Source: Brenneria izbisi
Lineage (GTDB): Bacteria; Pseudomonadota; Gammaproteobacteria; Enterobacterales; Enterobacteriaceae
Direction: 5' to 3'
DNA: 64,000 bases
NCBI RefSeq assembly: GCF_025840185.1
Contig: NZ_JAMPJU010000011.1
Location: 1 to 64,000 of the forward strand
A program made the position numbers and the translations under genes. Each line of letters opens with the position of its first letter. Position 1 is the first letter of the stretch. Under the pieces are notes generated by a model. It did not search any database. It saw only the letters and a list, made by a program, of their open reading frames with translations, and was not told the DNA's origin. Positions 1 to 9,181 of this stretch are shown here, piece after piece.

Positions 1-143
1 TATGAATGCTGCATCGCCGTTCCCCGGCAATCAACACGGACTGGCTAAAATGGAGCGGTAATATGCGAAGCTATTTAGACTCGCGCCAGCGCGTCTGTTG
101 TCACACCGATTAAAAGCGAACACAGAAATAATTTTACCAGATA

Positions 144-416
144 ATGTTTAGTATTCATAAAATGACCATCCTTAGTAAAAACAATTACAATACACTGTCC
201 ATATCTAATAATTGGCAGAATACATACCAAACGTCATGCCCCTGGAAATTAAACGTTTACGATATGGATCCGCAATTTCAGATTATCACGCGTCTATTAA
301 AAGAAAACATTTCACCCATTAATAATAAAAATTTATTGATATCCGATTATTTTCCATATGAACTTAATCAGCAGAAACACCGATTAAATGGGATAATAAA
401 TTATACAATCTGGTGA
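144..416 (+). CDS. Doubtful small ORF, unrecognised product (90 aa)
   Basis: An open frame of 90 codons in AT-rich DNA, convergent with kdsB. I do not recognise the protein; it is rich in Asn, Ile and Leu, with no signal peptide, membrane segment or known motif. No purine-rich ribosome binding site precedes the ATG at 144 or the internal ATGs at 159 and 264. It could be a horizontally acquired orphan, the remnant of a longer gene, or chance open frame in AT-rich DNA. A chance frame seems at least as likely as a real gene. Confidence 0.2.
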   Translation: MFSIHKMTILSKNNYNTLSISNNWQNTYQTSCPWKLNVYDMDPQFQIITRLLKENISPINNKNLLISDYFPYELNQQKHRLNGIINYTIW

Positions 417-454
417 AAAATAAAAATTAGATAATTATATTCAGCGTGCAAATA

Positions 455-489
455 AAATGGGGATCTTCAAATGATGATAATCCCCGTTT
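455..489 (-). terminator. Probable kdsB terminator
   Basis: A 10-bp inverted repeat (455-464 and 480-489, one G-T wobble) with a 15-nt loop. Read on the minus strand it is followed by a T-rich tail. It lies 36 bases past the kdsB stop codon. Confidence 0.6.
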
Positions 490-524
490 GTAATTAAATA
501 TTCATGTAATCGATATTTTCTGGC

Positions 525-1277
525 TCAACGATTCGCCATCACCAGCCGTACACGCGCTAAATCTTCTGGCGTATCCACCCCGACACTGGGGATTGCTTTT
601 GCCACCGCGACGTGAATTTTTTCGCCGTACCATAGCACACGCAGTTGCTCCAACAGTTCAATTTGCTCTAACTGGCTGGGCGCCCAACTGACATAGCGTC
701 GTACGAAACCCGCACGATACGCGTAAATACCAATATGTCGTAAAAAATGATCGCCGATGCTCTCTCTGGATTGAGCAAACCGCTCACGCTCCCAGGGTAT
801 GGTCGCGCGTGAGAAATACAACGCATATCCTTCGGCATCCGTAACCACTTTTACCGCATTAGGATTAAACGCTTCCTCACTGGTTTCTATCGGCACCGCC
901 AGCGTCGCCATACCAGCGCGACAAGAAGCCAGATTTTCCGCAACCTGATGGATAATGACCGGCGGGATCATCGGTTCATCACCCTGCACGTTCACGATAA
1001 TTTCGTCATCGGCAAAGCCATAGCGCTCGATGACCTCCGCCAGACGCTCTGTGCCAGAGTTATGCTCCGGGCGAGTCAAACAGACTTCTCCGCCCGCCTG
1101 CTGAACCGCGGCCTGAACATCAGGATGATCGGTGGCGACAATAACCCGCCGAGCGCCCGATTCCAGCGCTCGCGCCATCACATGGAGCACCATCGGTTTG
1201 CCATTAATATCCGCCAGCGGTTTACCCGGCAAGCGGCTTGATGCAAAGCGCGCCGGAATTATGACGGTGAAACTCAT
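525..1277 (-). CDS. kdsB: 3-deoxy-manno-octulosonate cytidylyltransferase (CMP-KDO synthetase)
   Basis: Activates the sugar acid KDO with CTP to give CMP-KDO, the donor for the inner core of lipopolysaccharide; a cytoplasmic enzyme. The 250-residue product matches the family length (E. coli 248). It starts with the nucleotidyltransferase signature around residues 6-20 ([16 protein letters not shown]) and carries the NVQGDEP motif near residue 95-101, which forms the metal and substrate site. The start overlaps the end of ycaR by 4 bases, so the two are translationally coupled. It is the last gene of the leftward comEC-msbA-lpxK-ycaR-kdsB series, a standard enterobacterial lipid A/LPS export and synthesis group. 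Identification is secure. Confidence 0.97.
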   Translation of the reverse strand: MSFTVIIPARFASSRLPGKPLADINGKPMVLHVMARALESGARRVIVATDHPDVQAAVQQAGGEVCLTRPEHNSGTERLAEVIERYGFADDEIIVNVQGDEPMIPPVIIHQVAENLASCRAGMATLAVPIETSEEAFNPNAVKVVTDAEGYALYFSRATIPWERERFAQSRESIGDHFLRHIGIYAYRAGFVRRYVSWAPSQLEQIELLEQLRVLWYGEKIHVAVAKAIPSVGVDTPEDLARVRLVMANR

Positions 1278-1456
1278 TGTGTTATCTCATCGGCACCCAG
1301 AGCACGCGCTTCACTCTCCAGCAAAACAGGGATGTCATCGCGAACCGGATAAGCCAGACCATCAACCTTGCATATCAGTTCCAGCTTCTCTTTATTGAAG
1401 TACAAGCGTCCGTTACAAACCGGACAGGCAACAATCTCAAGTAAACGGTGATCCAT
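1274..1456 (-). CDS. ycaR: Trm112/UPF0434-family small protein YcaR
   Basis: A 60-residue protein of the UPF0434/Trm112-like family. It begins [14 protein letters not shown], with a CPVC pair near residues 11-14 and the family's conserved [11 protein letters not shown] segment near residue 35-45. The open frame extends further upstream to 1507, but the homologous start is the ATG at 1456, so the shorter form is chosen. It overlaps kdsB by 4 bases and follows lpxK after a gap of about 95 bases. Its molecular role in bacteria is not settled; conserved position between lpxK and kdsB links it to the envelope operon by context only. Confidence 0.92.
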   Translation of the reverse strand: MDHRLLEIVACPVCNGRLYFNKEKLELICKVDGLAYPVRDDIPVLLESEARALGADEITQ

Positions 1457-1546
1457 GCTTCCTCCATCATAGAAGCTAACAGGGTTATAACCAGACCGCC
1501 GGTACATTTACCCGGCAACCCGTCTCTACAATTACTACGGTCGTGG

Positions 1547-1575
1547 TGGTTTATCCCCGCCGACGCGGGGAACAC
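1547..1575. repeat. Solitary type I-E-like CRISPR repeat unit at the 3' end of lpxK
   Basis: The 29 bases at 1547-1575 match the enterobacterial type I-E CRISPR repeat at about 26 of 29 positions as I recall the E. coli consensus, including the TTTATCCCCGC and CGGGGAACAC blocks and the central hairpin (CCCCGC, loop CGAC, GCGGGG). Only one copy is present: the 33 bases on either side are not followed by another repeat, and no cas gene lies in the window. On the minus strand the unit encodes the final residues of LpxK (CSPRRRG) and its TAA stop (1551-1553). It is therefore an isolated repeat, not an array. Confidence 0.75.
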
Positions 1576-2555
1576 TTATTCAATACCGTTCCCAGCAAGC
1601 GGAGCAATTGCGTTGCGTGCGGTTCTGACAACGTGGCGTCAACCGGGAGATACCACCAATTAGCACGGGCGAATGTCCTGCACTTGACGGCATCTTTCTC
1701 CGTCATTAACAACGGCTGTCGGTCATCAGCGGTCAACGCCTGAAGCTGCTCCGGCAGATAATTTTGATGATCGGCAAAGGCGATTTCACGCGCAATATTG
1801 ACGCCGGACTGACGCAACGTGGCGAAAAAACGCGGCGGATGTCCAATTCCCGCCATCGCCACGGCATTTTGCAACTGTGCAACGTCGCATTTTTCGCCGG
1901 ACAGCAGATTGGTTGCCATACCGATAGTCAACGTCATGCCGATTTCTCCCTCACGAGGAATACCGCCGTTCACGATAATCGCATCCACCGATGTTAAGCG
2001 ACTTTCCCGCTCCCGCATAGGGCCTGCCGGGAGCCACCAGCCATTGCCGAAACGTCGAATGCCGTCCACCACCACTAACTCGATATCACGTTCCAATGCA
2101 TAATGTTGTAGCCCGTCGTCAGTGATTACCATATCCAGAGGATAATGCGCCAATAACGCTTGCACCGCCAGACGACGTTCCGGCGCCACGGCGACCGGCG
2201 CCCCGGTACGTTGATAAATCAGTACCGGTTCATCACCGGCTTGCGAGGTCGTCACACCCTCATCAATCAGCAAGGGATAATGATCCGCTTTGCCGCCATA
2301 ACCACGGGACACCACACCAACCCGATAGCCTTTTTTCTGTAGCTGCTCGACCAGCCAGATCACCACCGGGGTTTTCCCGCTACCGCCAGCGGTCAGATTG
2401 CCCACCACCACCACCGGTAGCGGCGCGCGCCAGCTTTTACGCCAGCCCCAGCGATAACTTTGGCGGATAAGGAATGTCACGCCTCCGTATAACAGTGAGA
2501 GAGGAAGCAATAGCCAATAAATCGGCGAGCGGCCCGACCAGATACGTTCAATCAT
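1551..2555 (-). CDS. lpxK: Tetraacyldisaccharide 4'-kinase
   Basis: Phosphorylates the 4' position of the lipid A disaccharide precursor using ATP, the sixth step of the Raetz pathway, at the inner face of the cytoplasmic membrane. The 334-residue product has one N-terminal hydrophobic segment (about 14-32) and a P-loop near residues 52-62 ([11 protein letters not shown]), typical of LpxK. Its ATG overlaps the msbA stop by 4 bases, so the kinase is coupled to the lipid A flippase. The product is a few residues longer than E. coli LpxK (328). The extra C-terminus, ending CSPRRRG, is encoded by a CRISPR-like repeat that also provides the stop codon. The catalytic core appears intact. Confidence 0.96.
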   Translation of the reverse strand: MIERIWSGRSPIYWLLLPLSLLYGGVTFLIRQSYRWGWRKSWRAPLPVVVVGNLTAGGSGKTPVVIWLVEQLQKKGYRVGVVSRGYGGKADHYPLLIDEGVTTSQAGDEPVLIYQRTGAPVAVAPERRLAVQALLAHYPLDMVITDDGLQHYALERDIELVVVDGIRRFGNGWWLPAGPMRERESRLTSVDAIIVNGGIPREGEIGMTLTIGMATNLLSGEKCDVAQLQNAVAMAGIGHPPRFFATLRQSGVNIAREIAFADHQNYLPEQLQALTADDRQPLLMTEKDAVKCRTFARANWWYLPVDATLSEPHATQLLRLLGTVLNKCSPRRRG

Positions 2556-4300
2556 TCGCCAAACTGCATTTTATGTAGCTGAGCATAAGCGCCATTATTG
2601 GCCAGTAACGCGACATGCTCGCCGCGTTCAATAATACGTCCATCCTCAACAACCAAAATTTCATCAGCATTTTCAATGGTGGAAAGACGGTGCGCGATAA
2701 CCAGCGCGGTACGATCTCTTTGCAACTCGTCCAACGCCGCCTGAATAGCCCGCTCGGATTCCGTATCCAATGCGGATGTCGCTTCATCCAACACCAGAAT
2801 CGGACAATCCCGCAGCAACGCGCGCGCAATCGCGATACGCTGGCGCTGACCACCGGAAAGCAGCACGCCGTTCTCGCCAATCATGGTATCCAGTCCATGC
2901 TCCATCTTGCCGATGAAGTCCATCGCATGGGCCATGGTCGCCGCCCGCTCGATTTCCTCACGGCTGTAGCGATCATTACAGGCATAGGCAATATTATTGG
3001 CGATAGTGTCATTAAATAAATGCACATTCTGCGAAACCAATGCCACCTGATTACGCAGCGACGGCAACGTATATTCACGTAGATCGTGGCCATCCAGCAG
3101 AATTTCGCCTGACTGGATGTCATAAAAACGCGTGATCAGATTGGCGATCGTCGATTTACCGGAACCGGATCGCCCAACCAGCGCCACCGTTTTTCCCGGT
3201 GGAATATGCAGGCTGATATTATCCAACGCCAGGTTCTCTCTTCCCGGATAGGAAAAACTGACATTGCGGAATTCGAGATCGCCTTTCGCCCGGTCAATCT
3301 CCAGTTTGCCGTTATCTTTTTCCTGCTCCATATCCAGAATGGCAAACAATGTCTGACATGCCGCCATCCCGCGCTGAAACTGCGCATTAACGTTGGTCAG
3401 TGACTTCAACGGGCGCATCAGCGCAATCATGGAAGAAAACACGACGGTGATCGTCCCTGCCGTCAGCGTTTCCATAACGCTGGGGAAACTGGCGGCATAC
3501 AAAACGAAGGCCAGCGCCAGCGACGCGATCAATTGAATAATCGGGTCAGAGATCGAGGAAGCCGAAACCAGCTTCATTCCCTGTTGCCGCATACGGTTGC
3601 TGACCTTATCAAATCGTTTGGCTTCTACGGCCTGACCGCCAAAAATCAGCACTTCTTTATGACCTTTCAACATCTGTTCGGCGCTGGTGGTCACATTTCC
3701 CATCGTATCCTGCATGCTTTTACTGATATTACGAAAGCGTTTGGAGACGACGCGAATGGCAATCGATACTATCGGCGCAATAACAATCAGAATAATGGAA
3801 AGCTGCCAACTGTAATAAAACATCAGAATGAACAGGCCGAGGATAGAAGCCCCTTCCCTGACGACCGTAATCAGCGCGTTGGAAGAGGACGCCGCCACCT
3901 GTTCCGAATCATAGGTGATACGGGATAAAAGCGTTCCTGTCGATTGCTGGTCGAAAAAAGAAACGGGCATGCCCATCATGTGGGAAAACAGGCGACGACG
4001 CATGTTCATCACCACCTGACCGGAAACCCAGGCCACGCAGTAACTGGAAACAAAACCGGAAACGCCGCGCATCAACATCAGGCCAATTACCGCTAACGGC
4101 ATCCACACCAGTATTGAGCGATCGGCTTTACCAAAGCCTTCATCCAGCAAGGGCTTGAGCAGAGACAGCATCAACGTATCGCCAGCCGCATTAATAATCA
4201 GCGCGATCGCGGCCACAATTAGCCCCGCTTTAAAAGGAGAGATCATCGGCCATAGGCGACGAAATGTCTGCCAGGTGGAGAGATCTTTATCATTCAGCAT
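2552..4300 (-). CDS. msbA: Lipid A export ATP-binding/permease protein MsbA
   Basis: Homodimeric ABC exporter that flips core-lipid A from the inner to the outer leaflet of the cytoplasmic membrane. An N-terminal six-helix transmembrane domain (about 20-310) is followed by a nucleotide-binding domain with Walker [10 protein letters not shown] (about residue 375), signature LSGGQRQR, Walker B ILVLDEA and the switch histidine in AHRLST. The open frame runs up to 4345, but the ATG at 4300 ([13 protein letters not shown]) matches the E. coli start and gives the same length, 582 residues. It lies 37 bases after comEC and overlaps lpxK by 4 bases. Confidence 0.97.
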   Translation of the reverse strand: MLNDKDLSTWQTFRRLWPMISPFKAGLIVAAIALIINAAGDTLMLSLLKPLLDEGFGKADRSILVWMPLAVIGLMLMRGVSGFVSSYCVAWVSGQVVMNMRRRLFSHMMGMPVSFFDQQSTGTLLSRITYDSEQVAASSSNALITVVREGASILGLFILMFYYSWQLSIILIVIAPIVSIAIRVVSKRFRNISKSMQDTMGNVTTSAEQMLKGHKEVLIFGGQAVEAKRFDKVSNRMRQQGMKLVSASSISDPIIQLIASLALAFVLYAASFPSVMETLTAGTITVVFSSMIALMRPLKSLTNVNAQFQRGMAACQTLFAILDMEQEKDNGKLEIDRAKGDLEFRNVSFSYPGRENLALDNISLHIPPGKTVALVGRSGSGKSTIANLITRFYDIQSGEILLDGHDLREYTLPSLRNQVALVSQNVHLFNDTIANNIAYACNDRYSREEIERAATMAHAMDFIGKMEHGLDTMIGENGVLLSGGQRQRIAIARALLRDCPILVLDEATSALDTESERAIQAALDELQRDRTALVIAHRLSTIENADEILVVEDGRIIERGEHVALLANNGAYAQLHKMQFGE

Positions 4301-4337
4301 GCAATAAACCTGAGCCAGAAAGAAATAGCCGCCTATT

Positions 4338-6617
4338 TTACTCATTATAACGCTTTACGCCAAACCACTGATGATACCAACGGGGCGATATTTGTTGCCT
4401 GAAGCGCAATATCCGCCATGAATCGCTGTAAAAACGCGCACTCAGTTGTCCCGATGCGGCGGTATCCAGCCATTCATAACCCTGTTGCCGATATCGCTCG
4501 ACAATTTTTATCGATGGCAGTCGCCACGGGTTGTAGCGTGCGGTGGAAGCCGCGATGTATCGTGCATTAACCGCCCGAATAAAGGGGGGCGAGGAAGAGG
4601 TCTTGCTGCCATGATGAGGAATTTGTAACAAATCCGCCGCTAACGCGCCTCTTTGCCATTTAATCAATTGCTTTTCCGCTTCAGACTCAATATCGCCGGT
4701 CAGCAAAACCCGATATTTGCCATCATCAATGCGTATCACGCATGAATCATTATTTTCCGTTCCGGCCACCCGCGTGGCCGGCCATAACACCGTGAAGGTT
4801 AATCCCTGCCACTTCCATACGTCCCCTTGCAAACAGGACGAACGCCCCGGCTGATTAAAGGAACGGTAAACCGTGGCGGAGGGATAGGCCTGACGCACTT
4901 TATCCAGCCCCCCCGCGTGATCCATATGGCTATGACTCAGAATAATTCTTTCCAGGCTCAGTCCACGCCAGCGCAAATAAGGCAATATTTCTCTCGTTGC
5001 CATATCCCCTCCTGGCCACCGGCCTCCGGTATCATACAACACTGCTTTTCCATTACGCTCGATGACAATGGCCAGCCCATGCCCCACATCCAGCATATCG
5101 ACGCGCCAGTTAGGTGGATCATTTTTCATGCGGGACATCACAAGCAGCACGATCAACGCGCCCAACGTGCCGGGATAACTTTTCCACCATGCAAAACGCC
5201 AGATAACCACCATCATCCAACCCGCCAGGCTGCCAATCAGCAAGGAGCCATCAAGATTTACCCAGCCGCTCTGCAAATAAGAAAGCGGTATGAACACCGC
5301 GTTCAATGACCCGTCTCCCAGCCGCCACAGCCAGTCACTCAAGGCAGGGAACAACATCAACGGTAGGGCTAGTAAAATAAGCGGCGTGGTAATAAACGAA
5401 ACCACCGGCACCGCCCATAGATTGGCAGGCAGAGACATCAGGCTAAATCCATGAAACAAGGCCAGTTGCAACGGCATCAGCAGCAGGATAATGCCGGTTT
5501 GCAGATGTATCCAGCGTAACCAGAACCAGCGCAATCGCGTCTGGCAGCGGAGAGGCAGCGGCGCCCATTGAAACCAGAAAATAAGCGCGGCCACAGCCAG
5601 ACAGGAGAGCCAGAAACTGTCGGACAACACGCTGAGGGGATCGCATAGCAAAATCATTGCCACACACCATAACCAGACTTGCCAAGGCGAACAGAGTACC
5701 CCGCTGATTTTCAACGCCATCCAGATGGAAAGCGCCATTGCCGCTCTGACCGCAGGCGGATTGCCGCCCGCCAGCCAGACATAGCCCCAGGCGATCAGCA
5801 CGCTGGTCAGCAGTGGCAACCGATAACCGATCCAGTGGACAGGGAAACCATATTGTATCGCCCGCGCCACCGCCCAACCGAATCCAGCGGCCAACGCAAT
5901 ATGCAGGCCGGAAATCGCCATCAGATGCATGGTTCCGGTTTGCTGTAACCGAGTCTTGATTTCGGGATCGACGGTTTTCATTTCACCGAAAGCCAACGCC
6001 AGCAAAATAGCACGCCACGGCAATGTCGCCGTTTGCCGCTCCGCCTGCGAGATCACACGCTGGCGCATGTCGCATTCAGCCCCCATGATCCGCGCTGAGA
6101 GAATTTTCCCCGCCAACGGCTGGCGTTTCGCTATCGCCCAGCGTTGGCGATCGAACCCGCCTTCATTCAGTCGGCTATGGACAGGACGCAACTGCGCAGT
6201 GACCGCCCACCGTTGACCGCCGCACCAGTTGCGCATATCGTTCGCCAGCGTGACCTGTGCATAAAGCGGAGGAAACACCCAGTGTTGATTCACCTTCTCC
6301 AACCTGACAATCACCCGATTTTCATCAAACCCGGCAAAGCTGACGCTGCTAATGGTGACCACGGCATCTACGGTTCCTTGCGCCAGTTGCTCGACTTGCT
6401 TTAGCAATGTCTGGGCCGTTAGGCCCGCCCAACAGAAACTGAAAAGCGCTACGGCTATGACGGCGGACCAGCACGCCTTGTTTTTTAACCAGGCGATGCA
6501 AGACAGACTTAATCCCGCCCATAATAGCCCGCTTACCGGTAATGCCGGCAGGATCAGCAACGGTAAAACGCCGAGAATAACGGCCATACTCAGGATACTC
6601 ACCGATACGCACTTCAT
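4338..6617 (-). CDS. comEC: ComEC/Rec2-family DNA uptake channel protein
   Basis: Polytopic inner-membrane protein of the ComEC/Rec2 family (YcaI in E. coli), which in competent bacteria moves single-stranded DNA across the cytoplasmic membrane. Multiple hydrophobic helices fill the N-terminal and central parts (roughly 1-500), including the competence-domain segment [12 protein letters not shown]. The C-terminal part is a metallo-beta-lactamase-like domain with HSHMDHAGG near residue 560. The chosen start, ATG at 6617 ([10 protein letters not shown]), follows a G-rich ribosome binding site and gives 759 residues, close to the E. coli 754. The open frame continues to 6734, but that extension is encoded by short tandem repeats and is probably untranslated. 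The gene is full length, although natural transformation is not established in these bacteria. Confidence 0.93.
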   Translation of the reverse strand: MKCVSVSILSMAVILGVLPLLILPALPVSGLLWAGLSLSCIAWLKNKACWSAVIAVALFSFCWAGLTAQTLLKQVEQLAQGTVDAVVTISSVSFAGFDENRVIVRLEKVNQHWVFPPLYAQVTLANDMRNWCGGQRWAVTAQLRPVHSRLNEGGFDRQRWAIAKRQPLAGKILSARIMGAECDMRQRVISQAERQTATLPWRAILLALAFGEMKTVDPEIKTRLQQTGTMHLMAISGLHIALAAGFGWAVARAIQYGFPVHWIGYRLPLLTSVLIAWGYVWLAGGNPPAVRAAMALSIWMALKISGVLCSPWQVWLWCVAMILLCDPLSVLSDSFWLSCLAVAALIFWFQWAPLPLRCQTRLRWFWLRWIHLQTGIILLLMPLQLALFHGFSLMSLPANLWAVPVVSFITTPLILLALPLMLFPALSDWLWRLGDGSLNAVFIPLSYLQSGWVNLDGSLLIGSLAGWMMVVIWRFAWWKSYPGTLGALIVLLVMSRMKNDPPNWRVDMLDVGHGLAIVIERNGKAVLYDTGGRWPGGDMATREILPYLRWRGLSLERIILSHSHMDHAGGLDKVRQAYPSATVYRSFNQPGRSSCLQGDVWKWQGLTFTVLWPATRVAGTENNDSCVIRIDDGKYRVLLTGDIESEAEKQLIKWQRGALAADLLQIPHHGSKTSSSPPFIRAVNARYIAASTARYNPWRLPSIKIVERYRQQGYEWLDTAASGQLSARFYSDSWRILRFRQQISPRWYHQWFGVKRYNE

Positions 6618-6669
6618 TTGCCCCCCACATCCCGGTTTGGGTTCCGACGGTTCTGCGATGCAGATAATT

Positions 6670-6726
6670 TTCAAAACTTCTGACTTCAAAACTTCTGATT
6701 TCAAAACATCCCATTTCAAAATCTGG
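6670..6726. repeat. 15-bp tandem repeat, about 3.7 copies, upstream of comEC
   Basis: The unit TTCAAAACTTCTGAY occurs twice perfectly in tandem. A third copy is diverged in its second half and a fourth is partial (TTCAAAATC). In the comEC frame it would encode repeated Leu-Lys-Ser-Glu-Val, but it lies 50-110 bases upstream of the homology-supported comEC start. It could be a slippage-prone element in the leader or promoter of comEC. Confidence 0.75.
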
Positions 6727-6904
6727 CGCGGCAAAAACAGTGTGTTACAACCTTCACGCTGCGCCTAGTTCATCAGCGGATTATTGGAATCCACTACGCA
6801 ACCATTGTTGGTCGTTACAGTCAGTTGCAGGCAGCGTGCAAAACGTTATGCACTTTTATGCGGCAATCAGGAGGGATGACGATGGTGGGTTTTGTGATAC
6901 CCGC

Positions 6905-6934
6905 AAAAAGGGACCGCTTACGCGATCCCTTTGG
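6905..6934 (-). terminator. Rho-independent terminator of yeeX
   Basis: An 11-bp stem (AAAGGGACCGC with GCGATCCCTTT, one mismatch) around a TTAC loop. The minus strand reads on into a run of T. It lies about 40 bases past the yeeX stop codon. Confidence 0.75.
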
Positions 6935-6974
6935 CTAAAGTAGTCCTGCCGGCAGACAGAACAAAGAGGAAAGA

Positions 6975-7292
6975 TTATTTTACTTCGCCCATGGCTTTCA
7001 GTTTCTTGGACAAGTCACGGCGTTCTTTCGACAAATCCGCATTTTTGATGATGTAATCATCAACACGATCTTCATAATCACTACGCATATTGGCGATTAT
7101 GCCTTGTACGTCCTCAATGGTCATACCCGGTTTCAGATACTCACTCAGGTTATCAAGCAGTAAAACGCGCTTCTGGTTGTCACGGATTTTCTTTTCGTTA
7201 TCAGCAATTTCACGTTGCAGTTTATTTTTGCGACGGAACATACGCACAAATTCCAGCACATCCTGGAAACACGGCTTAGTATCCTTATCCAT
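6975..7292 (-). CDS. yeeX: DUF496 family protein YeeX
   Basis: A 105-residue, highly charged protein of the DUF496 family (E. coli YeeX, about 109 residues). The sequence [21 protein letters not shown] and the middle [16 protein letters not shown] are near-identical to the E. coli protein. Heptad-like Leu/Lys/Glu spacing suggests coiled coil over most of its length. The ATG at 7292, preceded by a purine-rich stretch, is chosen over the upstream ATG at 7319, which lacks a ribosome binding site. Function is not established. In E. coli it also lies a few genes from sbcB and his, so it marks the left edge of the his-region block. Confidence 0.9.
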   Translation of the reverse strand: MDKDTKPCFQDVLEFVRMFRRKNKLQREIADNEKKIRDNQKRVLLLDNLSEYLKPGMTIEDVQGIIANMRSDYEDRVDDYIIKNADLSKERRDLSKKLKAMGEVK

Positions 7293-7418
7293 TTCTTTAC
7301 CCTTACTTAAGTCATACACAGATTCTTTATGCGTCCACCATACAGGTTAACCCCGTAATCTTTCAAGTTACAGGAGGATTGCTGTCGATGATCGGCGATT
7401 TGTTCCGCAACCGATTAA

Positions 7419-8177
7419 TCATCGATAATACACAGCAATGCGCTGATTATGAACCTGCTCAATCACCACTTCAGTATCAAAAATATCCGCCAGGATCTCG
7501 GACATCATGATTTCTTCCGGTTTGCCGCTGTAGATAATCTGGCCTTGTCGCATGGCGATGATGTAATCAGAGTAAGCGGAAGCAAAATTGATATCATGAA
7601 TAACCAGAACAATGGTTTTACCCAGTTCATCCGCAGCACGACGAATTTGTTTCATCATTGCCACTGCATGCTTCATATCCAGATTGTTCAGCGGTTCGTC
7701 CAACAGGACATATTCAGTATCCTGACACAACACCATTGCGACATAAGCCCGCTGACGCTGACCGCCGGAAAGCTCATCCAAAAAACGGTCTTTCAATTCG
7801 GTCAGGTTAAGAAACGCCAACGCCGCGGCGATGCGTTTATGGTCATCCGCATTCAGACGCCCTTTGGTATAAGGATAGCGCCCAAACCCGACCAGTTCCT
7901 CAACCGTTAACCGACTGGCAAACTGGTTTTCCTGTCGCAACACGGACAGACAGGTCGCCAGTTTATCGCTCGGCGTGGTCGATACATCCATGCCATTGAT
8001 GCTGACCCGCCCCTGATCGGCTTCCAACAAGCGGCTGACGATAGATAACAAGGTTGATTTCCCTGCACCATTCGGGCCAATAATCGACGTGACGCCACCT
8101 CGCGGAATGGTCGCGGTGACGTTTTTCAATACCGCCGCATTGTTGTATGTTTTGGTTACATTATCGATTTCAATCAC
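7419..8177 (-). CDS. Ferric siderophore ABC transporter, ATP-binding protein
   Basis: Cytoplasmic ATPase that powers import of an iron-siderophore complex through the two permeases encoded just upstream. Visible motifs are Walker A GPNGAGKST (34-42), signature LSGGQRQR (136-143), Walker B YVLLDEP (156-162) and the switch histidine H194. The 252-residue length suits the FecE/FepC/CeuD/VctC class of importers. Its start overlaps the preceding permease by 4 bases. It is the last gene of a four-gene leftward operon of binding protein, two permeases and ATPase. The arrangement resembles the Vibrio Vct and Campylobacter Ceu catechol-siderophore systems. The actual substrate cannot be read from sequence. 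Confidence 0.9.
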   Translation of the reverse strand: MIEIDNVTKTYNNAAVLKNVTATIPRGGVTSIIGPNGAGKSTLLSIVSRLLEADQGRVSINGMDVSTTPSDKLATCLSVLRQENQFASRLTVEELVGFGRYPYTKGRLNADDHKRIAAALAFLNLTELKDRFLDELSGGQRQRAYVAMVLCQDTEYVLLDEPLNNLDMKHAVAMMKQIRRAADELGKTIVLVIHDINFASAYSDYIIAMRQGQIIYSGKPEEIMMSEILADIFDTEVVIEQVHNQRIAVYYR

Positions 8178-9181
8178 ACGGAAACCTTTTTCAGTAACAA
8201 TAAGATAAACAGAGATCCCCCGATAAACTCAATGACGACGGACAACGCGCCGGCCATATTGAGCAGATGTTCCAGAACCAGTTGTCCCCCCACCAGCGCA
8301 ATCACGCCCAACAGAAAAGCGCCCGGCAGCAAAAGGCGATGCTGGCTGGATCCCACCACCAGATACGCCAGATTAGCGACCATAAAACCGAGGAAGGTCA
8401 GCGGCCCCACCAACGCGGTTGATATCGCCACCAGGATGGACACCAGCAGCAGGATGATCGTTATGCTGCGTTTATAGTCCATCCCCAGATTGACGGCCGT
8501 ATTACGCCCCAGGGCCAATACATCAAAACGAAAACGCATACGCCAAATAACCAGAGCGACCAGCACGGCGATCATTGCGGACAACGCAATCAATTCAGGC
8601 GCCGCACGGGTAAAGGTGGCGAACATCCGTCCCTGCACAACGGCGAACTCGCTGGGAGTCAGTAAGCGTTGCATCAGATTCGACATACTGCGAAACAGCG
8701 TACCGCAGATGATCCCGACCAGCAGCACCAGATGCAGATTGTTACGACTACCGGTAAATAACCAGCGATATAGGATCGCGGCAAACAGAATCAGCAGCAC
8801 AGCTTCGAAAACAAACTTGCCCGTTATTCCCAGCCCAGGAATGCCTCCGCTGCCGAATATAAAAACCAAAGCCGTTTGAATGAGGATAAACAGCGCTTCA
8901 AATCCCATGATCGAGGGAGTCAATACGCGGTTGTTAGTGACGGTTTGAAACAGGACTGTCGAGGCGCTGGCGGCAAATGCGACCAGCAACATGGTGGACA
9001 GTATCAATCCGCGGTGCGTCATAATGTATCGTAGGTTGCTGCCGAGGTTGATGGTCATAAATATCACGATCAACGCCAGTGAAATCCCGGCCAGCCACAT
9101 CAGCCGCTGGCGGGGAGACAGACCGGCTCGCGCCGCGCCGACAACCGTCGGCAACGAGGTATTAGGTTCATTAACCGACAT
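8174..9181 (-). CDS. Ferric siderophore ABC transporter, permease (second)
   Basis: Inner-membrane permease of the FecCD/BtuC family, 335 residues, with about nine to ten hydrophobic helices after a roughly 25-residue cytoplasmic N-terminus. The conserved family segment GPLTFLGFMVANLAYLVVG, near residue 255-275, forms the coupling region with the ATPase. It would pair with the other permease as a heterodimeric channel. It overlaps the upstream permease gene by 11 bases and the ATPase gene by 4 bases, consistent with tight co-translation. Confidence 0.88.
   Translation of the reverse strand: MSVNEPNTSLPTVVGAARAGLSPRQRLMWLAGISLALIVIFMTINLGSNLRYIMTHRGLILSTMLLVAFAASASTVLFQTVTNNRVLTPSIMGFEALFILIQTALVFIFGSGGIPGLGITGKFVFEAVLLILFAAILYRWLFTGSRNNLHLVLLVGIICGTLFRSMSNLMQRLLTPSEFAVVQGRMFATFTRAAPELIALSAMIAVLVALVIWRMRFRFDVLALGRNTAVNLGMDYKRSITIILLLVSILVAISTALVGPLTFLGFMVANLAYLVVGSSQHRLLLPGAFLLGVIALVGGQLVLEHLLNMAGALSVVIEFIGGSLFILLLLKKVSV

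Larger units (their letters stand above)
1..524. other. Intergenic, AT-rich stretch downstream of kdsB
   Basis: This stretch holds no gene I can recognise. Its left part (1-140) has ordinary composition, while about 144-450 is clearly AT-rich compared with the kdsB side. One 90-codon open frame (144-416, listed separately) lies in it with no good ribosome binding site. The right end holds the likely kdsB terminator. In E. coli the next gene beyond kdsB is ycbJ; nothing like it is visible here, so its counterpart would lie outside the window or be absent. Confidence 0.5.
6618..6974. other. Intergenic region comEC-yeeX: tandem repeats and a rearrangement junction
   Basis: A 357-base gap between two leftward genes. 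The comEC-proximal part contains 15-base tandem repeats (6670-6726), the middle part shows nothing I can name, and the right end has the yeeX terminator (6905-6934). In E. coli comEC (ycaI) follows ihfB directly, so this gap is one edge of a block brought in from the histidine region of the chromosome. Confidence 0.6.

Noticed and set aside
1500-1650. A CRISPR array at the lpxK end
   Set aside because: Only one repeat unit is present; no repeat-spacer periodicity is seen on either side.
1543-1743. Plus-strand open frame starting with [10 protein letters not shown]
   Set aside because: The PRRRG stretch is simply the translated CRISPR-like repeat and the rest is antisense to lpxK.
6618-6734. 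A longer ComEC start at 6734 including Leu-Lys-Ser-Glu-Val repeats
   Set aside because: Homology and a G-rich ribosome binding site support ATG 6617; the extension is encoded by simple tandem repeats.
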